Shown: in pieces, positions 15,160-27,900 of the stretch
How the letters are laid out: each line of letters begins with the position of its first letter
Position numbering within the stretch: the stretch's first letter is position 1
Source: Oryza sativa Japonica Group
Lineage: Eukaryota; Streptophyta; Magnoliopsida; Poales; Poaceae
Direction: 5' to 3'
Length of the DNA: 64,000 nucleotides
Assembly: GCF_034140825.1 (NCBI RefSeq)
Contig: NC_089041.1
Span: 26,177,501-26,241,500, forward strand
Notes under the pieces: model-generated
Databases searched by the model: none
What the model saw: the letters and a program-made list of their open reading frames with translations, nothing else
What the model was told of the DNA's origin: nothing
Program-made: the position numbers and the translations under genes

Positions 15160-16581
15160 TCAGGCTAAGGATAATCCCCTGTCCTTAGCCAGAGCTTCGG
15201 CCGCTCTCCTCCCGGACACCAGCGCGCCGTCGAACGTCGCGTAGCACCAGTGGTCGCCGCACATGTACAGCCCGTCGCCGACCCTCGGGTCGCGCCCCGC
15301 CGGCGAAGTCGGCGGCGTCTGGTCCGGCTGCGCGAAGCCGATGCGGTACGTCCTCAGGTGCGTCCACGACGCGACCTCCCCGGCGCCGAACCACCCGGCG
15401 AGCTCGGTGACCACCTCGCCGGCGAGGTCGGCGTCGGACCGCCCGGCGAAGGAGCCGACGAGGGATACGGACACCAGCGACCTCCCCGGCGGCGCGTACG
15501 ACGGCGCCACGTTGGTGGCGAAGAACATGTTGTTGACGATCCCTTTGCCTGAGCCGTTGAGGAGCAGGATGGGGTCTTGGACCGCCGCCTTGTCGGCGGC
15601 GAAGTAGAGGCAGACGGTGCTCCGCTCGGAGTTCTTCTTGGGTTTCGCCGGAATCGTTGGTAGCTGCGGTAGGAGCTTCTCGGCCTCCGGCTGCTCGACG
15701 GCGACGATGACGCCGAGCTCGCCGGAGACGGTCTCGCCGGTGTCGAGCGTCACGCTGGACTGGCCGATGGCCGCGGCGCGGGAGTTGAGGCGGACGGAGC
15801 CCGCCGGCAGGCGGTCCGCGAGCTGCGACGCGATGGCGCCGATGCCGGCCTCCGGCAGCGCGTTGTCCCCGAGGGCGAGGCGCTTGAACACGAGCTCGAA
15901 GAGGCGCGACGACGTGTCGAGCGCCGGGTCGAAGAATATCCCAGCCAGGAACGGCCGCAGGAACCGCTCCACGATGGACGGCGAGAACCCGAGCTTCTCC
16001 AGGTGCGCCGCCGTGGTCGTCTCCGGCGACGAGAGGATGACGTCGTCCGGGGTGGACGCCGCGCGGAGCCGGGCGAGGCCGACGAGGAGCTTATCAGCGA
16101 GCGTTCCGACGGGGGAGAACACGGCGGAGAGGGAACGCAGAGGAAGCCGGAACGGGTCAGACAACAGGTAGAACGGCTCGCCGGCGCCGAGGAAGACGAG
16201 CGCTCCAGGATAAAACGGCCGGAGCCGCAACGCCGGGAAGTCAAGGAGACGCCGGCACTCCGGGTAGGCGGTGAGGAAGATCTGGAACCCCCTATCCAAC
16301 CGATACCCATCGACCTCGTCGGTGGCGACACGGCCGCCGAGGCGGTCCGACGCCTCGAGCAGCGTGAACGGCACCGACATGGACGCCAGGTGGTTCGCCG
16401 CGGCGAGGCCCGCTAGCCCGCCACCGACAATGACGGCCTTATTACCACCGCCGCCGCCGCCGGTGGCGTCGCTCCCCGGCGCGGCGGCGCGGGTGACGGT
16501 GAGGCGGAGGGCGGCGGCATGGTGGCGGCGGAGCTTGGGTGGCGTGGCGGGGAGGACGGGGCGCGCGGCGTGGACGTGCAT
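15160..16581 (-). CDS. Plastid-type FAD-dependent oxidoreductase (amine oxidase / desaturase-like fold)
   Basis: Intronless, 473 aa from the chosen ATG. Residues 1-50 look like a chloroplast transit peptide (rich in Arg, Ala, Pro, no acidic residues early on). A Rossmann FAD-binding motif follows, VIVGGGLAGLAAANHLA, with the downstream LLEASDRLGGR typical of the amine oxidase/phytoene desaturase superfamily. The C-terminus has a second flavin motif (GLYMCGDHWCYATFDGALVSG then RRAAEAL). The DRGFQIFLTAYPE motif matches a group of bacterial and plant FAD proteins whose substrate I do not know. The frame stays open upstream to 16830, with in-frame ATGs at 16713 and 16680, but that part is low-complexity and looks like 5' UTR, so I chose 16581. 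Role is inferred as a plastid redox enzyme acting on an unknown substrate. Confidence 0.82.
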   Translation of the reverse strand: MHVHAARPVLPATPPKLRRHHAAALRLTVTRAAAPGSDATGGGGGGNKAVIVGGGLAGLAAANHLASMSVPFTLLEASDRLGGRVATDEVDGYRLDRGFQIFLTAYPECRRLLDFPALRLRPFYPGALVFLGAGEPFYLLSDPFRLPLRSLSAVFSPVGTLADKLLVGLARLRAASTPDDVILSSPETTTAAHLEKLGFSPSIVERFLRPFLAGIFFDPALDTSSRLFELVFKRLALGDNALPEAGIGAIASQLADRLPAGSVRLNSRAAAIGQSSVTLDTGETVSGELGVIVAVEQPEAEKLLPQLPTIPAKPKKNSERSTVCLYFAADKAAVQDPILLLNGSGKGIVNNMFFATNVAPSYAPPGRSLVSVSLVGSFAGRSDADLAGEVVTELAGWFGAGEVASWTHLRTYRIGFAQPDQTPPTSPAGRDPRVGDGLYMCGDHWCYATFDGALVSGRRAAEALAKDRGLSLA

Positions 16582-17227
16582 GGGCGTCGCGGCGGGCGAC
16601 AGCGAGTGGCGGGAAGCGCGCGCGCGCGAGGGAGGGAGAAGACGAGTTTGGGGTTTGGGTGGTGTTCCTGATTTGTCCATGGACCGGCTGTGGATATGGT
16701 GGTTTCGGTGCATGGACCCGGCGTTTGGATGGGGAGCTATGGGTTGACGAGACTGCGTGGTGGGGTTGGGTGTAGGTGTTCTGTGTGGACGTCCGTAGAC
16801 TGGGTTCAGGGAAGATTCGTCATGGAGCAAAGCGTTATCCTCTCTCTCTGAACTCTGATTTATGAGATGAAGAACAGAAGAGGAACGCTCTGATAGAATA
16901 ATGGTTCAATCCTGGAATGCTATTTTCTCGAACCCTCTTTTACCTCAACATTTGTAATGGTTTGCCTCCGGCAATGCCCGCTCCCTGTAACCCCAAGATC
17001 TTTCTCTTAAATGCAATGGAAGATTCAAGTGGGGAACATATCCTCTCCGGTGATTATTAAAAAAAAGAAGAAGAAGATAAACAGGGTAAGGCTAGTTTTT
17101 CTCATCCGAACACATAGTATATAGACAATTACGTACCCACGCACATTTGTATGGGCGCATGTACACATGTAGCTAGCCAAAATTTAAGATTGATGAAATT
17201 ACCCCAAATCCCTAAATGTCGCGTCGC
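16582..17227. promoter_or_regulatory. 5' region of the oxidoreductase gene, then spacer
   Basis: On the minus strand a CATAAATC sequence near 16858-16865 could serve as a TATA-like box. Its predicted start lies close to 16830, leaving a CT/GC-rich leader with two further in-frame ATGs and one very short upstream frame (ATG at 16823). Beyond 16900 the DNA is plain AT-rich spacer. Confidence 0.3.
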
Positions 17228-17393
17228 TAATAAGTGTCGCCTACCACTAAAATCATGATTAGCTATGGATATAAACATCTGTTGTCGACTGATATCTAGG
17301 TGGGTAGATGTTAATAAGTGTCGCCTTCCACTAAAATCATGATTAGCTATGAATATAAACATCTGTTGTTGACTTATATCTAGGTGGGTAGAT
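17228..17393. repeat. Two-copy 84-bp tandem duplication
   Basis: The unit TAATAAGTGTCGCC...CTAGGTGGGTAGAT occurs at about 17228-17311 and again at 17312-17393 with a period of 84 bases and only a few substitutions. Both copies contain ACTAAAATCATGATTAGCTA and ATATAAACATCTGTTGT. It lies in the spacer upstream of the oxidoreductase gene. Confidence 0.75.
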
Positions 17394-17627
17394 TCTACTG
17401 CAGGTAACCTAAACTGGCTATCTTAGGCTCACAGTTTGTTTAGGTTGGTTCCAGTGGTACCGAAATTAAACTTGTGAATCTCAGACAAAATTTGTTAAAA
17501 ACAATAGATTTTTGTAAACTTGGTTGTTCCACGTGATCAATACCATTTGCCACGTAAGCAATACTTTTGCCACATCATCATTCACGTAAGAAAATCATTT
17601 TGGTCATTTGTAGCATTTCTTATACTT

Positions 17628-18621
17628 TAGGTTTGTGTTTGGTTTGGAGATGAGATGAGATGGGTTAGGTTTATTTGTATTTTGGGGATATGATGGACCT
17701 AGTTTCTATTTGGTTCTAGGAATAGAACGGACCTAGTTTTCTGTTTGGTTTGAGGGATATGATGAGTTGGAATGATCCTATCTCTTGTGTTGGTTGGAGG
17801 GATGTAGATGGATTGCTTAGATATAGTTACCTCTTCACATTAGTTGGTGAGGTCATACACAACACAAAATATTGAACATGAAGACCACATCATTTGAAAA
17901 AAAAAATACATTCATATGACTATATTTGGAAATAAAATACAATCATATCATATAGCCAACCAAAAACCAAAGCAAAATACCGATAATTAGCATACATCAA
18001 TCCTTATATCAATGTAAGCATAGGAAGTTCAAGCCACACATAATAAGGAGTTCCTTACTTTGGCTATAGAGGATGATGGAGGATGCGAGGAGCAGTAGCA
18101 GACGAGAGAGAGGATGGCACTAGGACGCTGTAGTAGGTTCCCGCAATCGGTTTTTGCTTCTCGCCACCACCACCACCGTCTTCCCTTCCTGCCGTCGCCG
18201 CCAACTATGAGATGAGGAGGGGGAGTGGCGAGAGAGAGATGGGAGGAAGGAGGACAGAGAAGGGAGGATGGCACGGGCGCCACTGGCCCCATCGCATGAC
18301 ACCGGCGTTGCCGGCTGTTGCGCGCGATGGCGCCGCCATCACCCTCTTTTTTTCTCTCAATCTAGATGGTGATACGGTGAAGGGGGAGAAAAAAGAGATA
18401 GGGTTACCCTATCCCACACATGTGTAACACATGTGATGCGCGACTCCGGAGGTGAGATGGAGTGATCCGCTACTTTTTTTCAAGGGCCAAACGACCCCGA
18501 ATGTAGGGAGAATATTCCTTTTTGACCCAACTCAACTCATGAAGTCCTTCAACTAAACACCAGTAAATATAGGATGGTCCCAGTCCAACTCACCAAAACC
18601 TTGCAGCTAAACACATGCTAA
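17628..18621. mobile_element. Probable non-autonomous DNA transposon (about 1 kb)
   Basis: The left side (GGTTTGTGTTTGGTTTGGAGATGA) and the reverse complement of the right side (TTAGCATGTGTTTAGCTGCAAGG, GGTGAGTTGG) share GTGTTTRG and GG-rich hallmarks of DNA transposon ends. A GC-rich core with no recognisable protein lies at 18110-18440. No clean target duplication was found, so borders are approximate. Confidence 0.35.
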
Positions 18622-19064
18622 GAGTGTAATTAATTCAGGGCTAAACTATGTCATTCATGCATAGGGTTATAATATGAAAACTTCAAACCTAATAGAGGGT
18701 TCTAATATAATTTAATGTCTTGTTCTAATAAATCCTTATAAATAAATACGTGACGGAAGGAAAGTAAATTGGACTTATGTTAGCAATTAACAACGGCAGT
18801 CACACACTCGCACACACTTTGAATTGACGAAGATGAATAATAAGTTGGCGCACGTAAAACGAGAAAGCTACTAGCACATAATTAATTAAATTTAATTATT
18901 ACGACTTAACAATTTGATATATTTGATATTTTAAAATAACTTCTAGTCTCTCCGGTTTCAAAATTATTGACATTTCGAACATGATCTCACATACCAAGCA
19001 GTGATTTATTAAGATATCAATTTACTATTTTACCCATATTAAATATAGTATTGTGCTCTATTAT

Positions 19065-19066
<2 letters not shown>
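18622..19066. other. AT-rich spacer, no gene seen
   Basis: No coding frame, RNA gene or defined repeat is supported in this stretch. Confidence 0.4.

Positions 19067-19107
<41 letters not shown>
19067..19107. repeat. (TA)n microsatellite
   Basis: About 20 uninterrupted TA units. Such tracts are length-polymorphic in plants. Confidence 0.95.
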
Positions 19108-19109
<2 letters not shown>

Positions 19110-20402
19110 TTGTGCTAATGGTAATCACTACCGTTGGTTTGAACCAATCACCTGCATCGGTGCGAGGTAAAGATCCAATTCCCTAGCTTTTTTACTTGGT
19201 TTTTATTTGCATGCATGCAGGGCAAAGCAGTCCAATATAACATACTAATACAAAAGGCGTCAACAATTATCAATCACTGTTTAGCCCGAAATTTTTGGGC
19301 TGATACGACTTATCGTTTTAGATAATAGTGAGATCAAAATTTAGAATATTTAATTATAAATTATTTTTAAAATATTTGTCTTTCAAATATGATGACTATA
19401 TGTATAGATTAGTCTTAAAAAGTACTTTAATAAAATCAAATATTTATTAACACTTTATACATATTATAATGAAAAATAACGGTTAAAGTTATTTTTTAGA
19501 GATCGTGGTCTTATTCAAAACAATAAGTATTATTAATCTGAAAAGATACCAGACTAATTTTTTGATTGAAGGAAGTATATAAAAAGTTTTAGCACGAAAT
19601 TCACATCTAGTAATTTGAAAAATGTGGGCACAGGAAAAGAACAGGACATCCGCAGCACACGAACCCGCCCGCCGCGGCGCGCACGCGTGTCGGTCTTTCC
19701 GCGCGCCACACGCGCGTTGCTCTGCTATTACACGGTTACACCCCGCCGAACGTCGCGGTCTCTCCTCTAATCATGGACAAGCGAAACGTTAAGCAACAAC
19801 ACGCATCACGGATTAACGGGCCCTAAAACAAAAATCAAACGAAACAAGAGGGCTCATCATCAAAACTAAAAGGAAGAAAATAAAAGGTGAAGAGGAAATT
19901 TCTTGAAAAGGTTTTCGTTGCACGACGATCATCAGTAAAGTAATAGAGTATCTCGTCCGTTTATGGTGATGGACGAGAATATCGTACAGGTTGGCTACGT
20001 GCCTACTACGTCGCGTAGACGTCTCCAGAGCATCTTTCCTTTCTTTCATCCTCCAGAATATGATTCTGCTCAAAACTTTCTACGATCATTTCGTTTTGAA
20101 GCATCCAACACCACTGTTTTTTTTATATATATTTTGCATTTTTGTACTCGTGGCTATTCATATCCATGAGCACAAGGCTTGTTTTTTATATTCTTTTTCT
20201 TATCTTCCTTTTGATCGGTTGGTATTGGTAATGATTGTACATCATTTTTGCGGTTTTACATGGAGACCCATCTATCTGTTCTGATTTGTATGGCTTATAT
20301 TTTTACTTCTGATTGTGAAGTAGTCTCTTTCGTGGATCAATTTCTTTGAACTAGTAAGAACTTTTCTTTAGAGAAAAATCGTTGATTGTACACTAATAAC
20401 TA
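19108..20402. other. Spacer with an isolated GC-rich island, no gene seen
   Basis: 19650-19770 is GC-rich (repeated CGCGC motifs) inside AT-rich DNA. No exon chain or conserved protein is visible. Confidence 0.4.
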
Positions 20403-20555
20403 TTTCCTCCGTTTCATATTATAAGACTTTCTAGCATTGTCCACATTCATATGCATGTTAATGAATCTAGACGACATATATGTGTGCCTAGATTTACTAA
20501 CATCAATATGAATGTGAGTAATGCTAGAAAGTTTTATAATCTGAAATGGAGGTAA
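20403..20555. mobile_element. Stowaway-like MITE (153 bp)
   Basis: Inverted ends TTTCCTCCGTTTCATATTATAAGACTTTCTAGCATT (left, given in parts) and the matching AATGCTAGAAAGTTTTATAATC...GGAGGTAA at the right enclose a short palindromic core with ATATGTGTGCC. TA lies at 20401-20402 and 20556-20557, the expected duplication. Confidence 0.8.
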
Positions 20556-20557
20556 TA

Positions 20558-21500
20558 CAGTTTGACAGATCAAGGATATGTCTTGATGTCATAATGTTAG
20601 TATTGATTTATTGTCGATGTGCATCCCTTGCATCTAATTTTGCTCAATCAACAACTTTGGTTTTAACTCGCACAATGCTTGATTCAAGAAAGAGATTAAC
20701 AAATAGAAAATGCTTTTGTAAAAGGTTAATGCTAGCATCCTCTATTTACCAGGAGGAGTATCACTAGAGGTGCTATATTTAATTGAAATGAACAAGTCAG
20801 CCATACTATCATGCGAATCAAGTTGAAGTTGACTCCTCCAAAAATTATTCCATTAGATAAAGGAAGAATTAATCCATCAAAACAAATTGCATGCCGTACA
20901 AGAAAAGGTCAATTGAAAGAGGTCATTTTAATCAATCCATTTGTCCTCTTTCCATGTTCAATGGCCATCCCCGATTCCCCTCTTTAACTAATGTTTGAAT
21001 AATTTCTTATTTACACTTTTACATAAAATAATATTCCATTTTCTCTATTATTATAATTCTAAAAATACCTCCAACAACACAAGTAATCAGAATTACATAC
21101 ATCGTCCCTTAACTCAACGGGAGACGATAAAAAGATCAACAATAACAAGAGAAGATGTTTACTGCAATGCTTACAGTCAGCGTTGGATTTAAATTTTAGA
21201 ATCTAATATCGAAGAAAAGTTACTAGATAAACTATTAACCCATAACCTCATCGATATTTACTCTCTTATTATACAGTAATAATACAATCTTAATTCATCA
21301 TACCGAGTTATCCAAAAAAAAATCATCATACGGTAGAAGATCATCATCATTTTATAATTCTTAAAAGACACACACAGACAAAAAAAAAAAAAAGGATAAA
21401 CAGAGAAAGTAAAAGTTGTCCAAACTCGACAGGGAAAATTTGCAAATAGGTCCCACAACTTTTTTCAAAATTTCCTCGTGCGCGAAAACAACCTCACCAG
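20558..21500. other. AT-rich spacer upstream of the E3 ligase gene
   Basis: No gene or defined element is supported. The right border merges into the promoter and 5' leader of the next gene. Confidence 0.4.
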
Positions 21501-21904
21501 ACACAAAAAATACTCCCTCGCTCCATTTCCAGCACTACGGCACTACCCATTTCTATTCCTCTTCACCTCGCGGCGGCGGCGCGGCGAGCAATCGGCGCCT
21601 CTCCTCTCGGTCTACTCTCCTCCGGCCATCCCCGTTCATCTCTACTCTTCACTCCATCCTCCTCCACTCCACCGTACTGCCCTGGGGTGCAGATCAATCG
21701 AGACTTGGGGCTGATTTCTCGAGTTGGTGACGAACCCTAATTTCGTTTGGATTGTTGCAAGAGGTTTGTCCCGCCCTCTCTCTTAGCTGCGAGCGATCAA
21801 ATTGGCATCGTTATCACTGGGATGAGCGCACCGATCCATCGAGTTCGTCGCGGATTTGATTGGTTCGCGGCGGAGCACGAGTAGCAGTTCATTTCCCCCA
21901 CGTT

Positions 21905-24900
21905 ATGTCCAGCCCTGGAAGGAGTGGGTTCTCCCCTGGGTTGGCGCAGTTGTTATCATCTAGAGATGAAGCGAAGGTTAGTTCCCAGAAGTCGCACTTG
22001 GTATCGTACCATGACGAGATTGGGCACCAGGATATTGAGAGGACGCTAGAGCATATATTTGATCTCCCTCACAAGTCGGTGGTCCGGCCTCCGGGTCCGA
22101 TTGATGTGGGATTTGTGCGCTCGGTATTGCGGAATCAGGCAAGGAAGTTTGATCTTGGCGGGAAAGATAGCCGTAAATACGATGATGGTGTTCTGATTGT
22201 GGATAAAGGTGCTGGGCAAACTAAGGTTGTTCTTGATGATTCGAGCATTTGTGGCAAGTTCAAGAGCATTTGGGGACCTTTGCTTGTTGAGAGCTCGGCA
22301 TCATTCAGCAGCGCTAGGGCTAACACCTGCGTGTGGAATGGCAAGTGGATGTATGAGGTTACCCTGGAGACGTCCGGAGTGCAGCAGCTTGGATGGGCTA
22401 CTCTCTCGTGCCCCTTCACTGATCAGAAAGGAGTTGGTGATTCTGATGATTCATATGCATTTGATGGCCGGCGGGTGACCAAATGGAACAATGATCCAGA
22501 ACAATATGGGCAGATGTGGGCAGTAGGAGATGTGATTGGTTGCTGCATCAACTTGGATGCTGGGGAGATCAGTTTCTACAGGAATGGGAATTTTCTTGGT
22601 GTTGCCTTTGATGGGATTCGCAAAGTGGGACCTAGGAAAGGCTACTATCCTGCAATTTCTCTCTCAGAAGGTGAGCGTTGCCATCTGAACTTCGGCTCAC
22701 ATCCATTCAGGTATCCTGTAGATGGGTTCAATCCAATTGAGGCACCGCCACATTTTTGTATGTTTGCGGCATATCTTCTTAGATGTTTGTTCCGTCTACT
22801 AGAAGTTCAAAATCTGGAAAAATCTGAATCTGCATACTTCGAGAAACTAAGGAGGGTCAAGAAATTTGCACCTTTACGTGAACTATTTCGACCAATTTCG
22901 GAAGGGATATGTGCAGAATTTTTCGGTGCCGCTGAAGGAAGCCAAGGGTGTTCTGAATATATCACCTGGGGATCTTTCATCACCCTTCTTACAGATGTTT
23001 TCAGGGTACGGGAGCCGCATGATTTCTTATGCCTTGACCAGGTTCTTGAACTTTTTCTACAGTTCCCGGGGTGCAGTTCATTACTGCAGGAGCTCATTGT
23101 GGCTCTTTCTTGTATGTGCAAAGCTGCTCCACTTGTGTTGACAGAATGCCCATTTTCTGGACCATATCCATTTTTAGCGCTGGCTTGCCACATTCTTAGG
23201 CATAAAGATGTAATGCATCTATGGTGGAAGTCAGAAGATTTTGCATTCTCATTTGAAGGATTTCTTACGATGAAGATTCCAAACAAGCAGGACTTGCAGT
23301 ACCTTGTACCTTCTGTTTGGTGGCCTGGGTCTTCTGAAGATGAGGTTAGCATGACATTATCGATGACAACACTCTCCGATGCAATTAAGAAGGTGAACTT
23401 TCTCTCTCTTCCTTAGTCGCGCAGAGAAATTCTACTAATAGATGATATCTTGAATTAATTATGCCACTGTTATAACTTATTCTAGCATATGCAATTTTCT
23501 GCTATTTTATGTTGTTGGCTTGGATTTTTATTATTCTTCTCAACTCTTGGATGTGCATGCTATGCTATTTGGTGATTAAAATTTGTATTACCCTGTAACT
23601 AGCCCAGTTTGAAATCCAGACTGCCTTTTCCTTTAGTTTTCTCAGCGTGTTGCTTCCTTGCTTTTGTGCACTTGTGTACTACCTATTATTCTCCTTACTT
23701 ATATGTTCAATTCATCCAAAGTTTATGCTCTGTTCTATTAGAGATTAATGTTTTAAAATTTTAACTACAAACATGATCGCTTGCAAATAGATAAAACTCT
23801 CTCCCTCCATTTCTAACTCTTAAATCTTTGTTTGTTTGTTATGGTTTGCACTGTTTTTCTTCTACAGATTGAGGATAAGCACCGTGAGCTTTGCAGCTTG
23901 GTGATATGCTTTGTTCCACCAACGTCTCCCCCTCTGCTTCCTGGATCTGTGTTTCGGTCATTTGTACAAAGTTCAATACTAAAGGTTAGAGGTGGAGATC
24001 ATAGGATGGCTTCCAGTGGGACTTTCAATGACACGGTGCTTGTCTCACTGTACACTGTAATCCTCCATTTGTTGTCTGAAGGATTTTCTATGGATTCTTC
24101 TGGACCTGCATCATCCTCTAGAATAAATTATGGAACTGGTGTTGGATTTCTCCACAAAGGTGGAAAGCGGAGGTTTCCTACACAGTTATTATTGAGGAAT
24201 GATGCCTATTACAATGTAATTCCTAGACTCGGTGGATCACTAAATCACCTGTTGATGTTTCACCAAATTGATGCCAATGAAGATGAGGTGCAGTGGGATG
24301 AAGGTTGCATGAATGATGAAGAAACACGGATAACACACACTACAGCACAAAAACCTTGCTGCTGTTCAATCACAGATGTCACTGTTGGCCTGAGATTTAA
24401 AGAAAATGCCAAGTACATACCATCAACTTCGAAAGGCCCATGCAAGTCCATGCATGAAAAATCTGCACATATTGCCTCTGAATGCAGTGTGAGAAGTCTT
24501 AGTAATGAGATTGAAGACAAACCTATCACAAGTGCTCAATCAGAAATTGAATATGGCTATCAAGCACTACATCATTTAGAAAGCATGTCGATGACAAACC
24601 AATTTTCATCAGAAGCACTAAGAGAAGAAGAGTTGCTTGATTTTATGCTGCTGTTATATCATCTGGGTGTCTCACCAAATTTTAGGCAGGCAAGTGATAT
24701 TATTTAATTTTTTCTTGAATTAGGTGAACAAATACAATGCTGCAGCAAGGATCCACCACTTTGCTTACATAGAGATCCTCAGGATCCGTAAACATTACGT
24801 CATGTACTGTTCTTAATTCATAATCTATAGGGAGTTGTCCTTAATTTATGCCCTTGCACATGTACCCAAGAGTTTAGACACCATGTGCTTTCCTTATGTA

Positions 24901-27900
24901 TGTGAGCTGCATGGCCAGTATGTGTAGCCATTTTCTAGATAATGGCATCACTTTCTGCAATACTATTTAGGGTGATTTGAGGATTAGCCACTCCCTGATC
25001 ATGAAAGCCACTATTGGGGAGTGGCAAACCATTAGTCATCTATACTGTTTAAGAACAGGTCCAGATGTGCTAAGTACTTCGGTTGTTCATTAGCTTATTT
25101 AACTCTCTTAGAAAAAAAATGAAGCACGCCAACCTGGCCAGTCCATGAGGGTATATTCCAATGCCACTTATCCATTGATGCCTGCCAGTGCACTAGGATA
25201 CTTAATACTTTCATATTCTGCTTTACATTATGGTTCTGATTAAGTTTGTTCTGTTCAGGCATTCTATTTTGTGTCCCAGCAATCACAATCCATTTCTTTA
25301 CTAGAAGAAACTGATAGGCAGATAAGAGAAAAATCATGCATGGAGCAAGTAAGACGCTTGAAGGAAGCCCGCAATAGTTATCATGAGGAGTTGGTGGATT
25401 GTGTCAGGCATTGTGTTTGGTATGATTTCTGAAAGGACAAATTATTATGTCTTCACATATTGCATGACAATATGAAAACACTACACTTCTGCCGTATACA
25501 ATATAATTTAGATCATATTTTCTTCTGAATGATTATACGAACATATTCACAAACATATTCCTGTTCAGTAATTTATTATGTCGAAATGGATAAAAATATC
25601 CTTGAAGCTGGAGCTTCTTGGAAATATATTTACCTTGCATAATTTAGGAGCCACCTTCTAACTCTTATAGGTGTTTATAATGCTTGTTCTTTTGCTTTCC
25701 TTGGTGTGAGTAAGATTTTCCCACAGGATAATTTGTACAGACTAAAGTTGATGAAACCATTTTGCAGACTAGAGAGCTAATTTGTTGACTCGATATATGG
25801 TACATGCAGGTATCGTGCCACTGTTTTTTCTTCATGGAAGCAAAGGGGAATGTATGCAACTTGCATGTGGGTTGTGGAGCTTCTTTTGGTGCTCAGTGAT
25901 TCTTCTTCCATTTTCCACTATATTCCTGAATTCTATGTGGAATCATTGGTAGGTTTGAAGCGCCCATTTACAGCCAACTTGGTTATTTGCATTGAAACAA
26001 TATACTGAAGCCTGCACTTCTGTTGTTTGTACAGGTAGACTGTTTCCATGCCCTGCGGCGGAGTGATCCTCCTTTTGTCTCTCCTGCAGTATTTCTTAAG
26101 CATGGGCTAGCTTCATTTGTATGTACAGAAGCGTCTTAATGATTTTTGACTCATTAATTATGTCCATTCTTTCTTGATAAGGCACCTAACCACACCCATC
26201 ATTCAGAACCTTTAAATCCTGCATTACTAATGTTCTTGCTGGTTTACTTTAGTAGCAAAAATTGTGAGGTTGAATGCGTATAACAGGAAGTTTGATGGAT
26301 TCAGTGTTTTTATGTTTATTTTATTTCACAATAAGCAACACCCTATTGCACAGAACAAAATAAAACTAGCTCACTGGTAGCTGGCCAAATTGTGGGCAAG
26401 TTTCTTGTTTATGTTTAGCATTATTCAGTGTTGCAGTATCAACTAAGAGCTCTATTTTCTTATCATTAGGTCACTCTTGTTGTCAAACACTTTGATGATC
26501 CAAGGATAGTGAGTCCAGACTTGAAAGATCATCTTCTTCAAACAATATCGATTCTTGTACAGTATAAAGAATTCATGTTTGTATTTGAGAACAATCGGGA
26601 GGCTATAAACAGAATGCCAAGATCACTTCTGTCAGCTTTTGATAATAGATCATGGATACCTGTTACCAACATACTTTTCCAACTCTGCAAAGGTTTTGGC
26701 TTTGCTTCATCTAAGAATGTTGAACCTTCATCATCTGCAATTTTCCAGGTTTATTTTAATATTACAATCACTTCTGTTATTATATTCAGTCTTCTATTTC
26801 TGCTGTGCATATCTTACTGTGTGATTGTGTGAGAACTATCTATTTGATCTTACATTGTTTTTCTTTATGAAGGTCCTACTCAGGGAGACATGTATTCATG
26901 AAGAAGAACTGTTTTTATCCTTTCTCAATCGACTTTTCAACACATTAAGTTGGACTATGACCGAGTCCTCTATGTCCATCCGTGAGATGCAAGAGAAGCG
27001 CCAGGTGGATTTTGTTTTGTTTTTTTATTCCCCTTTGTGCAGAACTTCAACTCTTTGCTGATTGATGCTTTAGTGTCGGGTTTCATTTTCAGTTCAGTAA
27101 CACCAAGCTCTTTTCTCATGTGTCAAAATGCATTAAAAAACTGAAATATATCTAGATCTGCGATGAAGGTGTACACTAATAGGATCTCTTGACAACAATC
27201 AGTTCCAGTCATTAGGTTTCCAGTTAATTGCTTTTTAAATATTTTATGCCAAGGGGGGGGGGGGGAATCTGTGTCATTCCTGTGGTATAACCATGCATGT
27301 GGAGCTAAATAATGGTAATCAATGTCCTATTTTTCAGGTTGCAGATTTGCAGCAAAGAAAGTGCAGTGTTATTTTTGACATATCATGTAGTCTTGCAAGG
27401 ATTTTGGAATTCTTCACCAGAGAGATTCCTCATGCATTCCTGATGGGGCCAGATATGAATCTGCGGAGGTTGGCTGAATTAGTTGTCTTTATTCTGAACC
27501 ACATCATATTAGCAGCCGATGCAGAGTTCTTTGACATGTAAGTCCACATCTTAATCTGAAGTCTGAAAACTAGCAGAGTTGTAGTTCTTTTTAGTTGAGA
27601 CAGTGATCTTTAAAGGCTGTTTAATTTAGTGTCAGAATCTAAAACGCATTGCTTCATTGTTGATTTGAGCTGACTCAAGTGTGAACCAATATTGTTATAT
27701 CCTGGTAATATTTGTTCACAGTAAACCCAGATGCTTCCTCATTTGCTTATTCAGCTAGTAATATTGTTCCTGAAAATATAAATGGACATTGTGTTAACCA
27801 GTTAAAAATTTGTGTCTGCAGGACTCTAAGACGGCCAGGGCAACATCAAGAAAAAACAAATTGCACTATGATCTTGGCTCCTCTTGTTGGCATTATCCTC

